Assembly: GCF_014268935.2 (NCBI RefSeq)
Contig: NZ_JABWRJ020000001.1
Span: forward strand, 1,116,001-1,180,000
Length of the DNA: 64,000 nt
Reading direction: 5' to 3'
Source of the DNA: Pseudomonas peradeniyensis
GTDB taxonomy: Bacteria > Pseudomonadota > Gammaproteobacteria > Pseudomonadales > Pseudomonadaceae
Within the stretch, counting starts at the first letter, position 1. Each line of letters starts with the position of its first letter. The position numbers were made by a program, and so were the translations under genes. Shown here one piece after another: positions 31,691 through 46,600 of the stretch. The notes beneath the pieces were generated by a model. It was not told where the DNA came from, made no database searches, and was given only the letters and a program-made list of their open reading frames with translations.

Positions 31691-34600
31691 ATGCTCTTCA
31701 GCGAACTCATGGCAGCGCTCTCCACCCGTGCGATCCGACTCCAGCGCGAGGAGGCCGACCTGATCGTCGAAGGCGATGAAGACACCCTCGATGACGCCCT
31801 GTGGGATGCATTGGCAGCCCACAAGCCGGCACTGCTGGAGATGCTCGCCGGCCTGGATCACGGCTGGTTGAGCCCGGCGTTGCGCATTACACCGCAGATG
31901 TTGCCCCTGGCCGGCCTCGACCAGGCGGCCATCGACCGCATTGTCGCCACGGTGCCCGGCGGCGCGGCCAACCTGCAGGACATCTACCCGCTGGCACCGC
32001 TGCAGGAGGGCATGCTCTACCACCACCTCACGGCGGCCGAGGGCGACCCCTACGTGCTACAGGCGCAGTTGCGCTTTGCCAGCCCCGCGCGCCTGCAGGC
32101 GTTCGCCGAGGCGCTCGACTGGGTGATCCAGCGCCACGACATCCTGCGCACCGCGCTGGCCTGGGAATACCTCGACCAGCCGCTGCAGGTGGTGTGGCGC
32201 AAGGCGCCGCTGGTCTGCGAGGCCGTCGAGCTGAACGGCGACGGGGATGTGCTGGGCCGGTTGCGCGAATGCTTCGACACGCATCACTACCGCATGGACC
32301 TGGGCCAGGCGCCGCTACTGCGCCTGGTGCATGCGCAGTCCCGCGATGGCGAGGTTCTGGCCTTGCTGCTGTTCCATCACACTGTCATGGATCACACCGG
32401 GCTGGATATCGTACGCCGCGAGATCCAGGCCTACCTGGCAGGTGAGGGCGAGCGCCTGCCGGCCCCGGTGCCGTTCCGCGACCTGCTGGCCAGAAGTCGG
32501 CAGGCCCAGGATGAACAGGCCCATGAGGCCTTCTTCGGCGCCATGCTCGCCGATATCGACGAGCCGACCCTGGCCTTTGGCGTTCAGGAGGTGGCCGGCC
32601 AGGCCATGGAGGAAGCCAGGCTGACCCTGGCTTCCAGTCTCAGCCAGCGCCTGCGAGCCCAGGCACGGCTGCTCGGCGTGAGCCCGGCCAGCATCATGCA
32701 CCTGGGGCTGGCGCGCCTGCTGGGGGCGCTGTCCGGACGTGAGTCGGTGGTGTTCGGCAGTGTGCTGCTCGGGCGCATGGCGACGGGTGAGGGCGGTGAA
32801 CAGGCCCTGGGGATGTTCATCAATACCTTGCCGCTGCGTGTCGACCTGTGCGGGCAGGGTGTGCGTGAGGCGCTGTTGGTCACCCATCGACAACTGACGG
32901 CGTTGCTCGGCCATGAGCAGGCGCCCCTGGCCCTGGCCCAGCGCTGCAGCGGCGTGCTGGCGCCGACGCCGCTGTTCAACAGCATGCTCAACTACCGCCA
33001 CAGTGCGGCGGGCGATGCGGCCGAGGTGATCGCGGTGGCGCCGGGTATCGATGTGGTGGGGGCCGAGGAACGCACCAACTACCCGTTGAGCCTGGCCGTC
33101 GACGATCTGGGCGAGGACCTGCGCCTGACGGTCCAGGCGCTCGCCGAGTGGGGCGCAGAGCGCTTGTGTGGGCAGTTGCGGCAGGTTTATGAAGGGGTGG
33201 TGGAGGCGCTTGAGCAGCAGCCCGAGCGGCCATTGCTGGACCTGCCGGTGCTGACGCTGGAGGAACGCCATCACCTGCTGGTGGACTGCAATGACACGGC
33301 GGTCGACCATGACCTGGAGCTGCCGCTGCACGCCCTGTTCGAACACCAGGCCCAGCTGCGCCCCGAAGCCGTTGCGCTGGAGGCCGAGAGCGAGCGACTG
33401 AGCTATCGCCAACTCGACGAGCAGGCCAACCGCCTGGCCCATCACCTGATCGAACTTGGGGTAAGACCCGACGACCGGGTGGCGATCTGCATCGAACGCG
33501 GGGTGTCGATGGTGGTCGGCCTGCTGGCCATCCTCAAGGCGGGTGGCGCCTACGTGCCGCTTGATCCGGGTTACCCTGCCGGGCGCATTCGTCATATGCT
33601 CGACGACAGCGCGCCACTGGCGGTGCTGATCCACAGCGCTACCCGCGAGGTACTGGGCAAGGTGGCGGTACCGCAGGTCGACCTCGACCAGCCGACCTGG
33701 GAAGCCTTGCCGGCCACCTACCCACGGGTGACCGGGCTCACCCCACGGCACCTGGCCTATGTGATCTACACCTCTGGCTCCACCGGCACACCCAAGGGGG
33801 TGATGGTCGAGCACCGCAGCGTGGTCAACCTGGTGCGCTGGGCCGCCGGGCTGTGCCCGACCAGCGCCGACGGCGCGCTGCTGCACAAGACGCCGATCAG
33901 TTTCGACGCCTCGGTGTGGGAGCTGTTCTGGCCGCTGGGCAGCGGCTTGCGCCTGGTGCTGGCGCGACCGGACGGCCAGCGCGACGCGGATTATGTCGCG
34001 CGCAAGATCATCGAGCGGCAGGTCAGCGTGGTGCAGTTCGTGCCGGCGCTATTGCAGCAGTTCGTCGAGCAGCCGCGCAGTGCGCAGTGCACCAGCCTGA
34101 CCGATATCGTCTGTGGCGGCGGCGAACTGACCGAATCCCTGGCGCGCCAGGTGCGCGAGCGCTTGCCGCAGGTGCGCCTGCACAACGTCTACGGACCCAC
34201 CGAAACCACGGTTGACTGCACTGTCTTCACCCTGGCGCCAGGACAACCTGTGCCCCACGGTGCGCTGCCGATCGGCCGGCCCATCGACAATACCCGCCTG
34301 TACGTCCTGGACGACGCCGACCAGCCACAGCCGTGGGGCGTGGCCGGGCACCTGCACATCGGTGGCGCAGGGGTGGCGCGGGGCTATCTGGGGCTGGCCG
34401 GGCAGCAGGCCGAGCGCTTTATCGACAGTCCGTTCGTCAAGGGTGAGCGCCTGTACCGCAGCGGTGACCTGGTGCGTCAGCACGCGGACGGGAACCTGGC
34501 GTTCCTTGGCCGCAACGACCACCAGGTCAAGCTGCGCGGCCTGCGTATCGAGCCGGGCGAGATCGAGGCCTGCCTGAACCGCCTGCCCGGCGTGCGCGAG

Positions 34601-37600
34601 GCGCTGGTGCTGGTTCACCAGCACCCGCACAGTGGCCCACGCCTGGTGGCCTACCACACCGGCCAGGCCCAGGTCGCGCAAGACCTGCGCGAGCATCTGC
34701 TGGGGCAACTGCCCGAGTATATGGTGCCGGCACTGTTCATCCACCTTGATGCCATGCCGTTGACGCCCAACGGCAAGGTCGACCGCAAGGCCCTACCGGC
34801 GCCCGAAGCGCCGACGCGGCAGTACCAGGCACCCGAGGGGCCGGTCGAGACCACCCTGGCGGCGATCTGGAGCGACCTGCTCGGGGTCGAGGCGATAGGC
34901 CGTGACGACAACTTCTTCGAGTTGGGCGGTCATTCGCTACTGGCGGTGCGTCTGGTCGAGCGCATGCGCCAGCAGGCGCTGCGAGCCGATGTGCGGGTGC
35001 TGTTCAGCCAGCCTACCCTGGCAGCGCTGGCCGCATCGGTGGGCGGGCATGCGGCCGTCGCCGTGCCGGCCAACCGCATCCCCGCCGGCTGCACGCGGAT
35101 TACCCCGGACATGCTGCCCCTGGCCAGCCTCGACCAGGACGCCGTCGACGCGCTGGTGCGACAGATCCCCGGTGGCCTGGCCAATGTCCAGGACATCTAC
35201 GGCCTGGCGCCGTTGCAGCAGGGCATTCTCTACCATCACCTGGCCAGCGAAGGCGCCGACCCCTACGTGGTGCAGGCGCGTTTCGCCTTTGCCGGCCAGG
35301 CCGAGCTGGACGCATTCGTTGCGGCGCTGAACCAGGTCATCGCCCGCCACGACATCCTGCGTACCAGCCTGCACTGGCAGGGCCTGGACGAGGCGGTGCA
35401 GGTGGTGTGGCGCGAGGCGCCGCTGGTGCCGAGCCCGGCGCTGGAGACGCTGCGGCTCGATCTGGGGCAGGCGCCACTGTTGCGCCTGAGCAGCCAGGTC
35501 CAGGCCGGGCGCCTGGAGGCGACCCTGCTGCTGCACCATATCCTCCTCGACCACACTGCCGTGGAGCAGCTGGTGGCCGAGATCGGTGCCTTGCTGCAAG
35601 GGCAGACGGCGCTGCCGGACAGCGTGCCGTACCGCAACTACGTGGCCCAGGCGCGGCTGGGCGCCGACCCGCAGGCCGACGAGGCGCTGTTCCGCGAGCT
35701 GCTGGGCGATATCGACGAACCGACCGAGGTGTTCGGTTTGCGCGAGGCCCAGGTCGATACGGGATTGGTCAGTGAAAGCCGCCAGCCGTTGGAGCCTGAA
35801 CTGGGCGCGCGCCTGCGTGGCCAGGCCAGGACGCTGGGCGTCAGCGTCGCCAGCCTGGTGCACCAGGCCTGGGGGCAGGTGCTGGCGCAGTTGTCCGGCC
35901 GCGAGGACGTGGTGTTCGGCACCGTGCTGCTCGGTCGCCTGCAGGGTGGCGAGGGCGCCGACCGGGCGCTGGGCATGTTCATCAACACCTTGCCGCTGCG
36001 GGTCAGCGTGGGTGGCGCAGGCGTGGCCGATGGCGTACGCCTGACCCACCAGCGCCTGGCGCGCCTGCTGGCCCACGAGCAGGCATCCCTGGCCCTGGCC
36101 CAGCGTTGCAGTGGCGTGCCGGCGTCCCAGGCGCTGTTTACCAGCTTGTTGAACTATCGCCACAGTGCCGATCAACCCGAACATGGGCCAGCCTGGGCCG
36201 GGATCGAGCTGCTGACCGCGCAAGAGCGCAGCAATTATCCGCTGGTGGTCAGCGTCGATGACTATGGTAATGAGTTCAGGCTGACGGTGCAGGCCGTGGC
36301 ACCCGTGGACGGTGGCCGGGTCTGCCAGTTGCTGCGCATGGCGTTGTTGCAACTGGTCACGGCGCTGGAACAGGCGCCGATGAGTGCCTTGCGCAGCCTG
36401 CATCATCTGCCGGAAGCGGAGCGCGAGCGCGTGCTGCGGCAGTTCAATGCCACGGTGCGGGAGTATCCGCGTGACCTGGCCGTGCATCGGTTGTTCGAGG
36501 CCCAGGCCGTGAATTCGCCGGATGCGCTGGCGGTGGTCCAGGGTCAGCGTCGATGGACCTTCGCCGAGCTCGAGGCCCAGGCCAATCGCCTGGCCTATTT
36601 CCTGCTCGAACAGGGCGTGCGGGCTGGCGATCGCGTGGCCTTGCTGCTGCCACGTTCGTTCGATCTGCTGGCGGCCCAGCTGGCGGTGAGCAAATGCGCG
36701 GCAGTGTTCGTGCCATTGGACGGCAACGCCCCGGCCGAGCGTCAGGCATTTATGGTGGCCGACAGCCAGGCGCGGTTGGTGCTGACCCACGGCGACCAGC
36801 CGCAGGTGGAAGGTGCGCGTCGGGTCGAACTCGACTGCCTCGACCTGAGCGGCTATGCCGATGCGCCGTTGGGCCTGGCGGTGGACGCCGGCAGCGCGGC
36901 GTACATCATGTACACCTCCGGCTCCACCGGCACGCCGAAGGGCGTGCAGGTGCCGCACCGGGCCATCGTGCGCCTGGTGATCAACAACGGCTTTGCCGAT
37001 TTCAACAGCCAGGACCGCGTGGCCTTTGCTTCCAACCCGGCGTTCGACGCCAGCACCCTGGAAGTCTGGGCGCCACTGCTCAACGGCGGCGCGGTGGTGG
37101 TGATCGACCAGGACCAGGTGCTGTCGCGCCAGGACCTGCGCGAAGTGCTGCTGGAGCAGGGCGTCACCGTGCTGTGGCTGACTGCAGGCCTGTTCCACCA
37201 GTTCGCCGATGACCTGCTGCCGGCGTTCCGTGGCCTGCGCTACCTGATGGTCGGTGGCGATGTGCTGGACCCGGCGGTGATCGCCCGGGTACTGCGCGAG
37301 GGCGCACCGCAACACCTGCTCAATGGCTACGGTCCGACCGAGGCCACCACCTTCAGTACCACCCACGAAATCACCGAGGTGGGCGAGGGCAGCATCCCGA
37401 TTGGCAAGCCGATCGGCAACAGCCGCTGTTATGTGCTCGATGCCCGCCAGCAACTGCTGCCGGTAGGGGCGGTGGGCGAGTTGTACATTGCCGGTGACGG
37501 TGTGGCTCTGGGGTATCTGGGGCAGCCGGAACTGACGGCTGAGCGCTTCCTGCCCGATCCGTTCAACGGTGGCACGATGTACCGCAGCGGCGACCTGGTG

Positions 37601-40600
37601 AGCTGGCAGGCCGACGGCACCCTGCGTTACCTGGGCCGTGCCGACCAGCAGATCAAGCTGCGTGGCTTCCGTATCGAGCTGGGCGAGATCGAGGCGCGCC
37701 TGGGTGAGTGCCCGGGTGTGCGTGATGCCGCCGTGATCGTGCGGGAGGATGCGGCGGGCGACAAGCGCCTGGTCGCCTACTTCACCGGTCAGGCGCCGAC
37801 CATCGGCGAGCTGCATGAGCGTCTACAAGGCGTGCTGCCGGACTACATGCTGCCGTCGGCCTACGTGCGCCTGGACGCGCTGCCGCTGACCGCCAACGGC
37901 AAGCTCGACCGCCGCGCCTTGCCGCAGCCGGGCAGCGACGCGTTGGTCAGCCATGCCTTCGAGGCGCCGCAAGGTGAGATCGAAACCGCGCTGGCTGTGA
38001 TCTGGGCCGAGGTGCTCAAGGTCGAGCAGGTTGGTCGCCATGACCACTTCTTCGAACTGGGCGGCCACTCGCTGCTGGCGGTGAGCCTGATCGAGCGCAT
38101 GCGCAAGTCCGGCCTGGATGCCGATGTGCGCGTGCTGTTTGCCCAGCCGACCCTGGCCGCGCTGGCGACGGCTGTGGGGTCTGGACGTGAAATCGAGGTG
38201 CCGGCCAATCGAGTCCCAAGCAATGCGAAGCACATCACGCCAGACATGCTCAGCCTGATCGAGCTGGACCAGGCCAGCATCGACCGTATCGTCGCCAGCG
38301 TGCCGGGTGGTGCGGCCAACGTGCAGGAAATCTACCCGCTGGCGCCGCTTCAGGAAGGCATCCTCTACCATCACCTCAGTGCCGAGCAGGGCGACCCGTA
38401 CCTGCTGCAGTCGCGCCTGGCCTTCGACAGCATCGAGCGTTTGCGTGCCTGGGCTGCGGCCTTGCAACAGGTCATCGACCGCCACGACATCCTGCGCACC
38501 TCGGTGGTCTGGGAAGGGCTGGGCGAGCCGGTGCAGGTGGTCTGGCGCCAGGCCCAGCTGGCAGTCAGTGAGGTCACTGGCCTGGGCGAAGAGGCGGTGA
38601 TCGAGCAACTGCAGGCCCGTTTCGATGCCCGTCAGCAGCGTCTTGACCTGACCCAGGCGCCCTTGTTGCGCCTGGTCTATGCCGAGGATCCGCGCCAGGG
38701 CGAGTGGGTAGCCCTGTTGCAGTTCCACCACCTGACCCTCGACCACGCCGCCATGGCCGTGGTCGGCGAGGAGATGCAGGCGCTGCTGGACGGGCGGGGT
38801 GCCACGCTGCCCGCCGCAGTGCCGTATCGCAATTATGTTGCCCAGGTTTGCCTGGGCGACGATCAGGCCGGCCACGAGGCGTTCTTCCGCGCGCAACTGG
38901 GTGATATCGACGAACCTACCCTGCCGTATGGCATGGCCGATGTGCAGGGCGACGGGGGGCGGGTCGAACATGCCGCGCTGATGCTGCCGGCCACCCTGGC
39001 CCATGGCCTGCGCGAGCAGGCGCGGCAGCGCGGCGTCAGCGCCGCCAGCCTGGTGCACCTGGCCTGGGCTCGCGTGGTGGGCGTGCTGGCGGGGCGTCGC
39101 GACGTGGTCTTCGGTACCGTGCTGATGGGCCGCCTGCAAGCGGGCGAGGGTGCCGACCGGGCCCTGGGCATGTTCATCAACACCCTGCCATTGCGGGTGG
39201 ACACCGCGTTGCCGGTTGACCAGGCGCTGCGTGTCACCCACCAGCAGCTGTCGGCCCTACTCGGTCACGAGCACGCGCCCCTGGCGCTGGCCCAGCGTTG
39301 CAGCGGCGTCGCCGCATCGACGCCGTTGTTCAGCGCCTTGCTCAACTACCGCCACAGCGCCGAGGGTGTCGCTCACGACGGCGAAGGCATCTGGCAGGGC
39401 GTGCGCCTGCTCGGAGGCGAGGAACGCAGCAACTACCCGCTGACCCTGAGCGTCGACGACCTGGGCGAGGGCTTCAGCCTGAGCGTGCTGGCTGCCGAAG
39501 GTCTACCGGCAGCGCAGATCGGCGGCTGGATGGTCAATACCCTGGACCAATTGATGCAAGCCCTGCAGCAGTGCCCGGGGCAAGTGGTCGATGGCTTGCC
39601 GATGCTGGATGACGAGGCCTCGTGTCAGGTGCTGGGGGACTTCAACGCCACGGCTGTGGACTACCCACAAGGGCAGACCGTGCCCGCGTTGGTCGAGGCC
39701 CAAGCGCCCGAAGCATTGGCCGTTGTACAGGGTGAACTGAGCCTGAGCTACGGCGAACTCAACCAGCGTGCCAACCGCCTGGCTCATCATCTGATCGAGC
39801 GTGGCGTAGCCCTGGGGGATCGCGTGGCACTGTGCCTGGCGCGTGGCCCGCAACGGTTGGTGGCGATGCTGGCCGTGCTCAAGGCCGGCGCGGCGTATGT
39901 GCCGGTCGATCCGGGTTATCCGGCGGAGCGGATTGCCTATCTGCTCAGCGACAGCGCGCCAGCGCTGGTACTGGTCGAGTCGGCCACCGAAGCGTTGGTA
40001 GGGGATGTGGCCAAGGCTGTTCTGGATGCTCATGCCTGGGCCGACCAACCTGTTAGCAACCCAGTGGTTGTGGGGCTGGACGAAAATCAGCTGGCCTATG
40101 TGATCTACACCTCCGGCTCCACCGGCCAGCCCAAGGGGGTGATGGTCGAACACCGCACCCTGGCCAACCTGATTCACTGGCATTGCCAGGCCTTCGAGTT
40201 GGGCGCAGGCAGCCACACCTCCAGCGTCGCGGGCTTTGGCTTCGACGCCATGGCCTGGGAAGCCTGGCCGGCGCTGTGCACCGGAGCGGTGCTGCACCTG
40301 CCGCCGGCGTCCATCGGTGGCGAGCATGTCGATGAACTGCTCGACTGGTGGCTGGAGCAGCCGCTACAGGTCAGCTTCCTGCCGACACCGGTCGCCGAGC
40401 AGGCGCTGCGCCGCGCACGCCAGCACCCGACCCTGCGCACGCTGCTGGTCGGCGGTGATCGCCTGCGCCAGTTTGACCGCGATCCGGGCTTTGCCCTGGT
40501 CAACAACTATGGCCCGACCGAGACCACCGTGGTGGCGACGTCGGGGCAACTGCAACCGGGCGGTGCGCTGCATATCGGCAAGCCGACCGCCAACACCCGC

Positions 40601-43600
40601 GTCTATGTACTGGACGAGCAACGCCAGCCCGTGCCGGTGGGGGTAACCGGTGAGCTGTACATCGGTGGCGCCCAGGTCGCCCGAGGCTACTTCAACCGTC
40701 CTGAGCTGACTGCCGAGCGCTTTGTCGACGATCCGTTCAACGGTGGCCGGATGTACCGTACCGGTGACCTGGTGCGCTGGAACGCCGACGGCACGCTGGA
40801 CTACCAGGGCCGCAATGACGACCAGGTGAAGATCCGTGGCGTACGGGTCGAGCTGGGCGAGATCGAGGCCGCGCTGAAGGCCCAGCCGGGCATTGCGGAT
40901 GCCGTGGTGCTGGTGCGTGACGAGCGTCTGCTGGCGTGGTTCACCGAAACTGCTGCGGTTGATCTCGACACCCTGCGCCAAGGCCTGCAAGCCAGCCTTC
41001 CGGGCCACTTGATACCGCAAGCCTTCATCCGCCTGAGCGAGTTGCCACTGACCAGCCACGGCAAACTGGACCGCAAGGCCTTGCCGGAACCGGCCATGCT
41101 CACCGGCCATGCCTACGCCATGCCGGAAGGCCCCGTGGAAACCGCTATCGCGGCACTCTGGGCCGAGGTGCTGGGCATTGCGCAGGTCGGCCGCCATGAC
41201 AACTTCTTCGAACTCGGCGGTCACTCGTTGCTGGCGGTAAGCCTCACCGCGCGCCTGCGCCAGGCCGGCCTGCAGGCCGATGTGCGCACCCTGTTCGGCC
41301 AGCCGACCGTGGCGGCGCTGGCGGCGACCCTGGGCCATGGCCGCCAGGTCGAGGTCCCGGCCAACCGGATTCCCGCCGGCTGCACCCAGATCACCCCGGA
41401 CATGCTGCCGCTGGTGGAACTGGAACCTGCCGCCATCGAGCGCATCGTCGCCACGGTGCCGGGCGGCGCGGCCAACGTGCAGGACATCTACCCGCTGGCG
41501 CCGTTGCAGGAGGGCATCCTTTACCACCACCTCAGCTCGCCAGAGCACGATCCCTATGTGCTGCAATCGCGCATGGCGTTCGACAGCCCGGCACGTCTGG
41601 AGGCGTTCGCCAGGGCCTTGCGCCAGGCCATCAGCCGTCATGATGTGCTGCGTACCGCCGTGCTCTGGGAAGGCCTGACGCAACCGTTGCAGGTGGTCTG
41701 GCGCGAGGCGCCGCTGCTGGTCGCGCCGCTGGATGGGCAAGACCTGCAACGCCTTGACCTGGCCCGGGCGCCGCTGATCCGCCTGCTGCATCGCAACGAG
41801 GCCGGCAGCCAGCGCATCGAGGCACTGCTGCAGTTCCACCATATTGTTCTCGATCACACCGCCCTGGAGATCATCGGCGCTGAGCTGCTGGGCTACTTGC
41901 AGGGCAGTGCCGTGCCGGTACAGGCCCCGGTGCCTTACCGCAACTACGTGGCTCAGGCGCGGCTGGGCGTAAGCCAGACCGAGCACGAGGCGTTCTTCCG
42001 TGCGCAGCTGGGCGATATCGACGAGCCGACGCTGCCCTATGGCCTGAGCGATGTGCAGGGCGACGGCCAGGCCATCGAGGAAGCCCAGCTGTGGCTGGAC
42101 CAGACCCTGGCCGCGCGGCTGCGGCAACAGGCCCGGCAGCTGGGCATCAGCCCCGCCAGCCTGTTCCACCTGGCCTTCGCCCGCCTGCTGGCTGCCGTCA
42201 GCGGCACCGACCGTGTGGTGTTCGGCACCGTGCTGCTGGGCCGCCTGGAGGCCGGCGAGGGCGCCGAGCGGGCCCTGGGCATGTTCATCAACACCTTGCC
42301 GCTGCGCCTCGACCTTGCAGGCCTCGACCTGCAGGACGCCGTACGCCTGACCCAGCAGCGCCTGAGCGCCTTGCTGGTGCACGAGCATGCGTCGCTGGCC
42401 CTGGCCCAGCGTTGCAGTGGCGTGCCGGCCCCGGCGCCGCTGTTCAGCGCCATGCTCAACTACCGCCATGGCCAGGCGGCGAGCGAAGACCGGCGCCTGG
42501 AGTGGCAGGGCATCGAGTTCATCGATGGCCAGGAGCGCAGCAACTACCCCCTGAGCTTGAGCGTGGACGACATGGGGGAAGGCTTCCGCCTGGTGGCGAT
42601 GACCCCGGCGAGCGTCGGTGCCCAGCGGATCTGCGGGCAATTGCGGTATGTGCTGCTGGGCATGGTCGAAGGTCTGGAGGCTCAGCCACGGCAAGCGCTG
42701 CTGGCGCTGCCGGTATTGCCGGACGATGAGCGTGAGCATCTGTTGCAGACCTGCAACGCCACGGTCCAGGCCGTCGATCTCGAACAGCCCGTCCAGGCGC
42801 TGTTCGAGCAGCAGGTGGCGCGCGATCCCGAGGCGGTTGCGGTGCAGTCGGAGGAAGGACAACTGAGCTATCGCCAGCTCAACGCCGAGGCCAACCGCCT
42901 GGCCCACCACCTGATCGCGCTGGGCGTGCGGCCCGACGACCGGGTGGCGATCTGTGTCGAGCGCGGCCTGCCGCTGGTGGTCGGCCTGCTGGCCATCCTC
43001 AAGGCCGGTGGCGCCTATGTGCCGCTCGACCCTGACTATCCGGCCGAACGGATCCGCCACATGCTGGTCGACAGCCAGCCACGGGCGGTCCTGGTGCAGG
43101 CGGCCACCCGGGTGCTGATGGGGGATCTGCCACTGACGCAGGTCGATCTCGACCAGGCGGACTGGACCCGTCAGCCAAGCCACAACCCGCAGGTGCCGGG
43201 CCTGACCGCCGCCAACCTGGCCTATGTGATCTACACCTCCGGCTCCACCGGGCTGCCCAAGGGGGTGATGGTCGAGCACCGCAACGTGGTCAACCTGGTG
43301 CACTGGAGCGCCGGGCTGTTCCCGGTCGGCGGCGCGGTGCTGCACAAGACCCCGGTGAGCTTCGACGCCTCGGTGTGGGAGCTGTTCTGGCCGCTGTGCA
43401 GCGGCGTGCGCCTGGTGCTGGCGCGCCCGGACGGTCAGCGCGACCCGCAGTACCTGGCCGATCTGATCCGCCAGCAGCAGGTCGGCGTGGTGCAGTTCGT
43501 GCCAGCGTTGTTGCAGCAGTTCCTTGACCAGGACGACAGTGTCGCCTGCGTCGGCCTCAGCGATATCGTCTGTGGCGGTGGCGAGCTGACCGAGGCCCTG

Positions 43601-46600
43601 GCCCGGCAGGTTCGCCAGCGCTTGCCGCAGGTGCGCCTGCACAACGTCTACGGGCCCACCGAGACCACGGTCGACTGCAGCGCCTGGACCCTGGAACCCG
43701 GACAGCCGATTCCATCCGGCGCGTTGCCGATCGGCCAACCCATCGACAACACCCGCCTGTACGTCCTCGATGCCCACGACCAACCGGTACCCTGGGGCGT
43801 CGCCGGCCAGCTGCATATCGGCGGTGCCGGGGTGACGCGTGGCTACCTGGGGTTGCCGGAGCAACAGGCCGAACGCTTCATCGCCAGCCCGTTCGCCGAG
43901 GGCGAGCGCCTGTACCGCAGCGGCGACCTGGTGCGCCAGGCCGCCGACGGCAGCCTGACGTTCCTCGGTCGTACCGACCACCAGATCAAGCTGCGCGGCC
44001 TGCGCATCGAGCCGGGCGAGATCGAGTCCTGCCTGAACCGCGTGGCCGGCGTGCGCGAGGCCCTGGTGCTGGTTCACCGGCATCCACACGGCGGTGATCG
44101 CCTGGTCGCCTACCACCGTGGCGAGCCGCAGCCGGCCGACGCGCTGCGCCAGGCGTTGCTGGCGCGGTTGCCGGAGTACATGGTGCCAGCGCTGTTCATC
44201 CACCTCGACAGCTGGCCGCTGACCCCCAACGGCAAGCTCGACCGCCAGGCGCTGCCGTTGCCGGACCTGCAGGCGCGCCAGTATGAGGCGCCCCAAGGGG
44301 CAACCGAGGTGCTGCTGGCCGAGATCTGGTCGCAGCTGCTGGGCGTGGAGCGGGTGGGGCGGCACGACAACTTCTTCGAACTGGGCGGACATTCGCTGCT
44401 GGCCGTGACCCTGACCGCGCGCCTGCGCCAGGCCGGCCTGCAGGTGGATGTCCGCACCCTGTTCGGCCAGCCGAGCGTCGCCGCGCTGGCGGCCACCCTG
44501 GGCCAGGGCGTCGCGGTGACGGTACCGGCCAACCGGATCCCGGCGGGCTGTACCCTTATCACCCCGGACATGCTGGCGCTGGTGGACCTGGAACCGGCCG
44601 CCATCGAGCGTATCGTCGCCGCAGTGCCGGGAGGTGCGGCCAATGTCCAGGATATCTACCCCCTGGCGCCGTTGCAGGAAGGCATCCTCTACCTGCACTT
44701 GAGCGCCGTGGGCGCTGATCCCTACGCCCTGCGGGCACGGCTGCGCTTCGACAGCCCGGCGCGTCTGCGGGTGTTCGCCCAGGCCCTGGAGCAGGTCATC
44801 GCCCGCCATGACATCCTGCGCACCGCGGTGCTCTGGGACGGCCTGCCGCAACCGGTGCAGGTGGTCTGGCGCCAGGCGCCGCTGCAACTGGCGCCGCTCG
44901 ACGACGCCCACCTGGCGCGCCTGGACCTCGGCCAGGCGCCGCTGATCCGCCTGCTGCACCGCACCGAGCCGGGCAGTCAGCGGATCGAGGCGGTGCTGCA
45001 GTTCCACCATATCGTCCTCGACCATATCGCCATGCAGGCGGTCCAGGCCGAACTGCGCGGCTACCTGCTGGGGCAGAGCGAGCCATTGCCGGCCTCGGTG
45101 CCGTACCGCAACTATGTGGCACAGGCGCGCCTTGGCGTCAGCGAGGCCGAACACGAGGCATTCTTCCGCGCCCGCCTGGGCGACATCGACGAGCCGAGCC
45201 TGCCGTTCGGCCTGCGCGAGGTACAGGGCGAAGGCCAGGCCCTCGATGAGGCCGAGGTGGAATTCGACGGCGTACGCTATGGTCGCCTGCGCGACCAGGC
45301 CCGCCAGCTGGGGGTGAGCACCGCGAGCCTGGTGCACCTGGCCTGGGCACGCCTGCTGGCGGTGGCTTGCGGCAAGGAGCGCGTGGTCTTCGGCACCGTG
45401 CTGCTGGGCCGCCTGCAGGGCGGCGAGGGCAGCGAACGGGCCCTGGGCATGTTCATCAACACCCTGCCGTTGCGGGTCGAGCTGGACGGGTTGGGCGTGC
45501 GCGACGGCGTGCTGGCCACCCACCGCGAGCTGTCGGCGCTGCTGGTCCACGAGCACGCCTCGCTGGCCCTGGCCCAGCGCTGCAGCCAGGTGGCCGCGCC
45601 GCTGCCGCTGTTCAGCGCCATGCTCAACTACCGGCAGAGCACCCGCGCCGCGCCGCAGCCACAGGCCTGGGAGGGGATCGAGACCCTGGGCAGCGAAGGG
45701 CGCACCAACTACCCGCTGAGTCTGAACGTCGATGACTTCGGCGACGGCCTGCGCCTGGGCGTGCAGGTGTCGGCCCAGGTGGGCGCGCAACGGATCTGCG
45801 CGCAGATGCTGCAAGTGCTCGATGGCCTGCTGCTGGCGCTTGAACAGCACCCGCAGCAGCCACTGAACCGCTTGCCGGTGCTGAGCGCCGAGGAGCGGCG
45901 CCAGGTGCTGGTCGAGTTCAACGATACGGCGGTGGCGTACGACCTGGAGCAGACCCTGCATGGCATGATCGAGGCCCAGGTTCGACGCACCCCGACCGCT
46001 GTGGCGGTGAGGGCGGAGGAGGGCGAGCTGACCTATCGCCAGCTCGACGAGCAGGCCAACCGCCTGGCCCATCACCTGATTGCGCTGGGGGTAAAACCCG
46101 ACGCGCGCGTGGCGATCTGCCTCGAGCGCGGCCTGTCGATGGTGGTCGGCCTGCTGGCCATCCTCAAGGCCGGTGGTGCCTACGTGCCGGTCGACCCGGA
46201 CTACCCGGCCGAGCGCATCCGCCACATGCTCGATGACAGCGCGCCGCTGGCGGTGCTGGTGCACGGTGCCACCCGCGACGTGCCGCAGGCGAGCCGGGCG
46301 CCGCTGGTCGACCTGGATCGGCCGACCTGGCAGGCGCAGCCGGCACATGCCCCGCAGGTGATCGGGCTGACCCCGCGACACCTGGCCTATGTGATCTACA
46401 CCTCCGGTTCCACCGGCCTGCCCAAGGGTGTGATGAACGAGCACGCCGGGGTGGTCAACCGCCTGCTGTGGATGCAGGACGCCTACCGGCTGGGCGCCGG
46501 TGACGTGGTGCTGCAGAAAACCCCGTTCAGCTTCGACGTGTCGGTGTGGGAGTTCCTCTGGCCGCTGCAGACCGGCGCCCGGCTGGTGATGGCGCGCCCT

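Noticed and set aside
31856..33200. First C domain of the large synthetase as a lipid-loading starter C domain
   Set aside because: It follows a docking domain and has the same HHLxxxxGD and HHxxxDH motifs as the internal dual domains, so it accepts a peptide from another synthetase.
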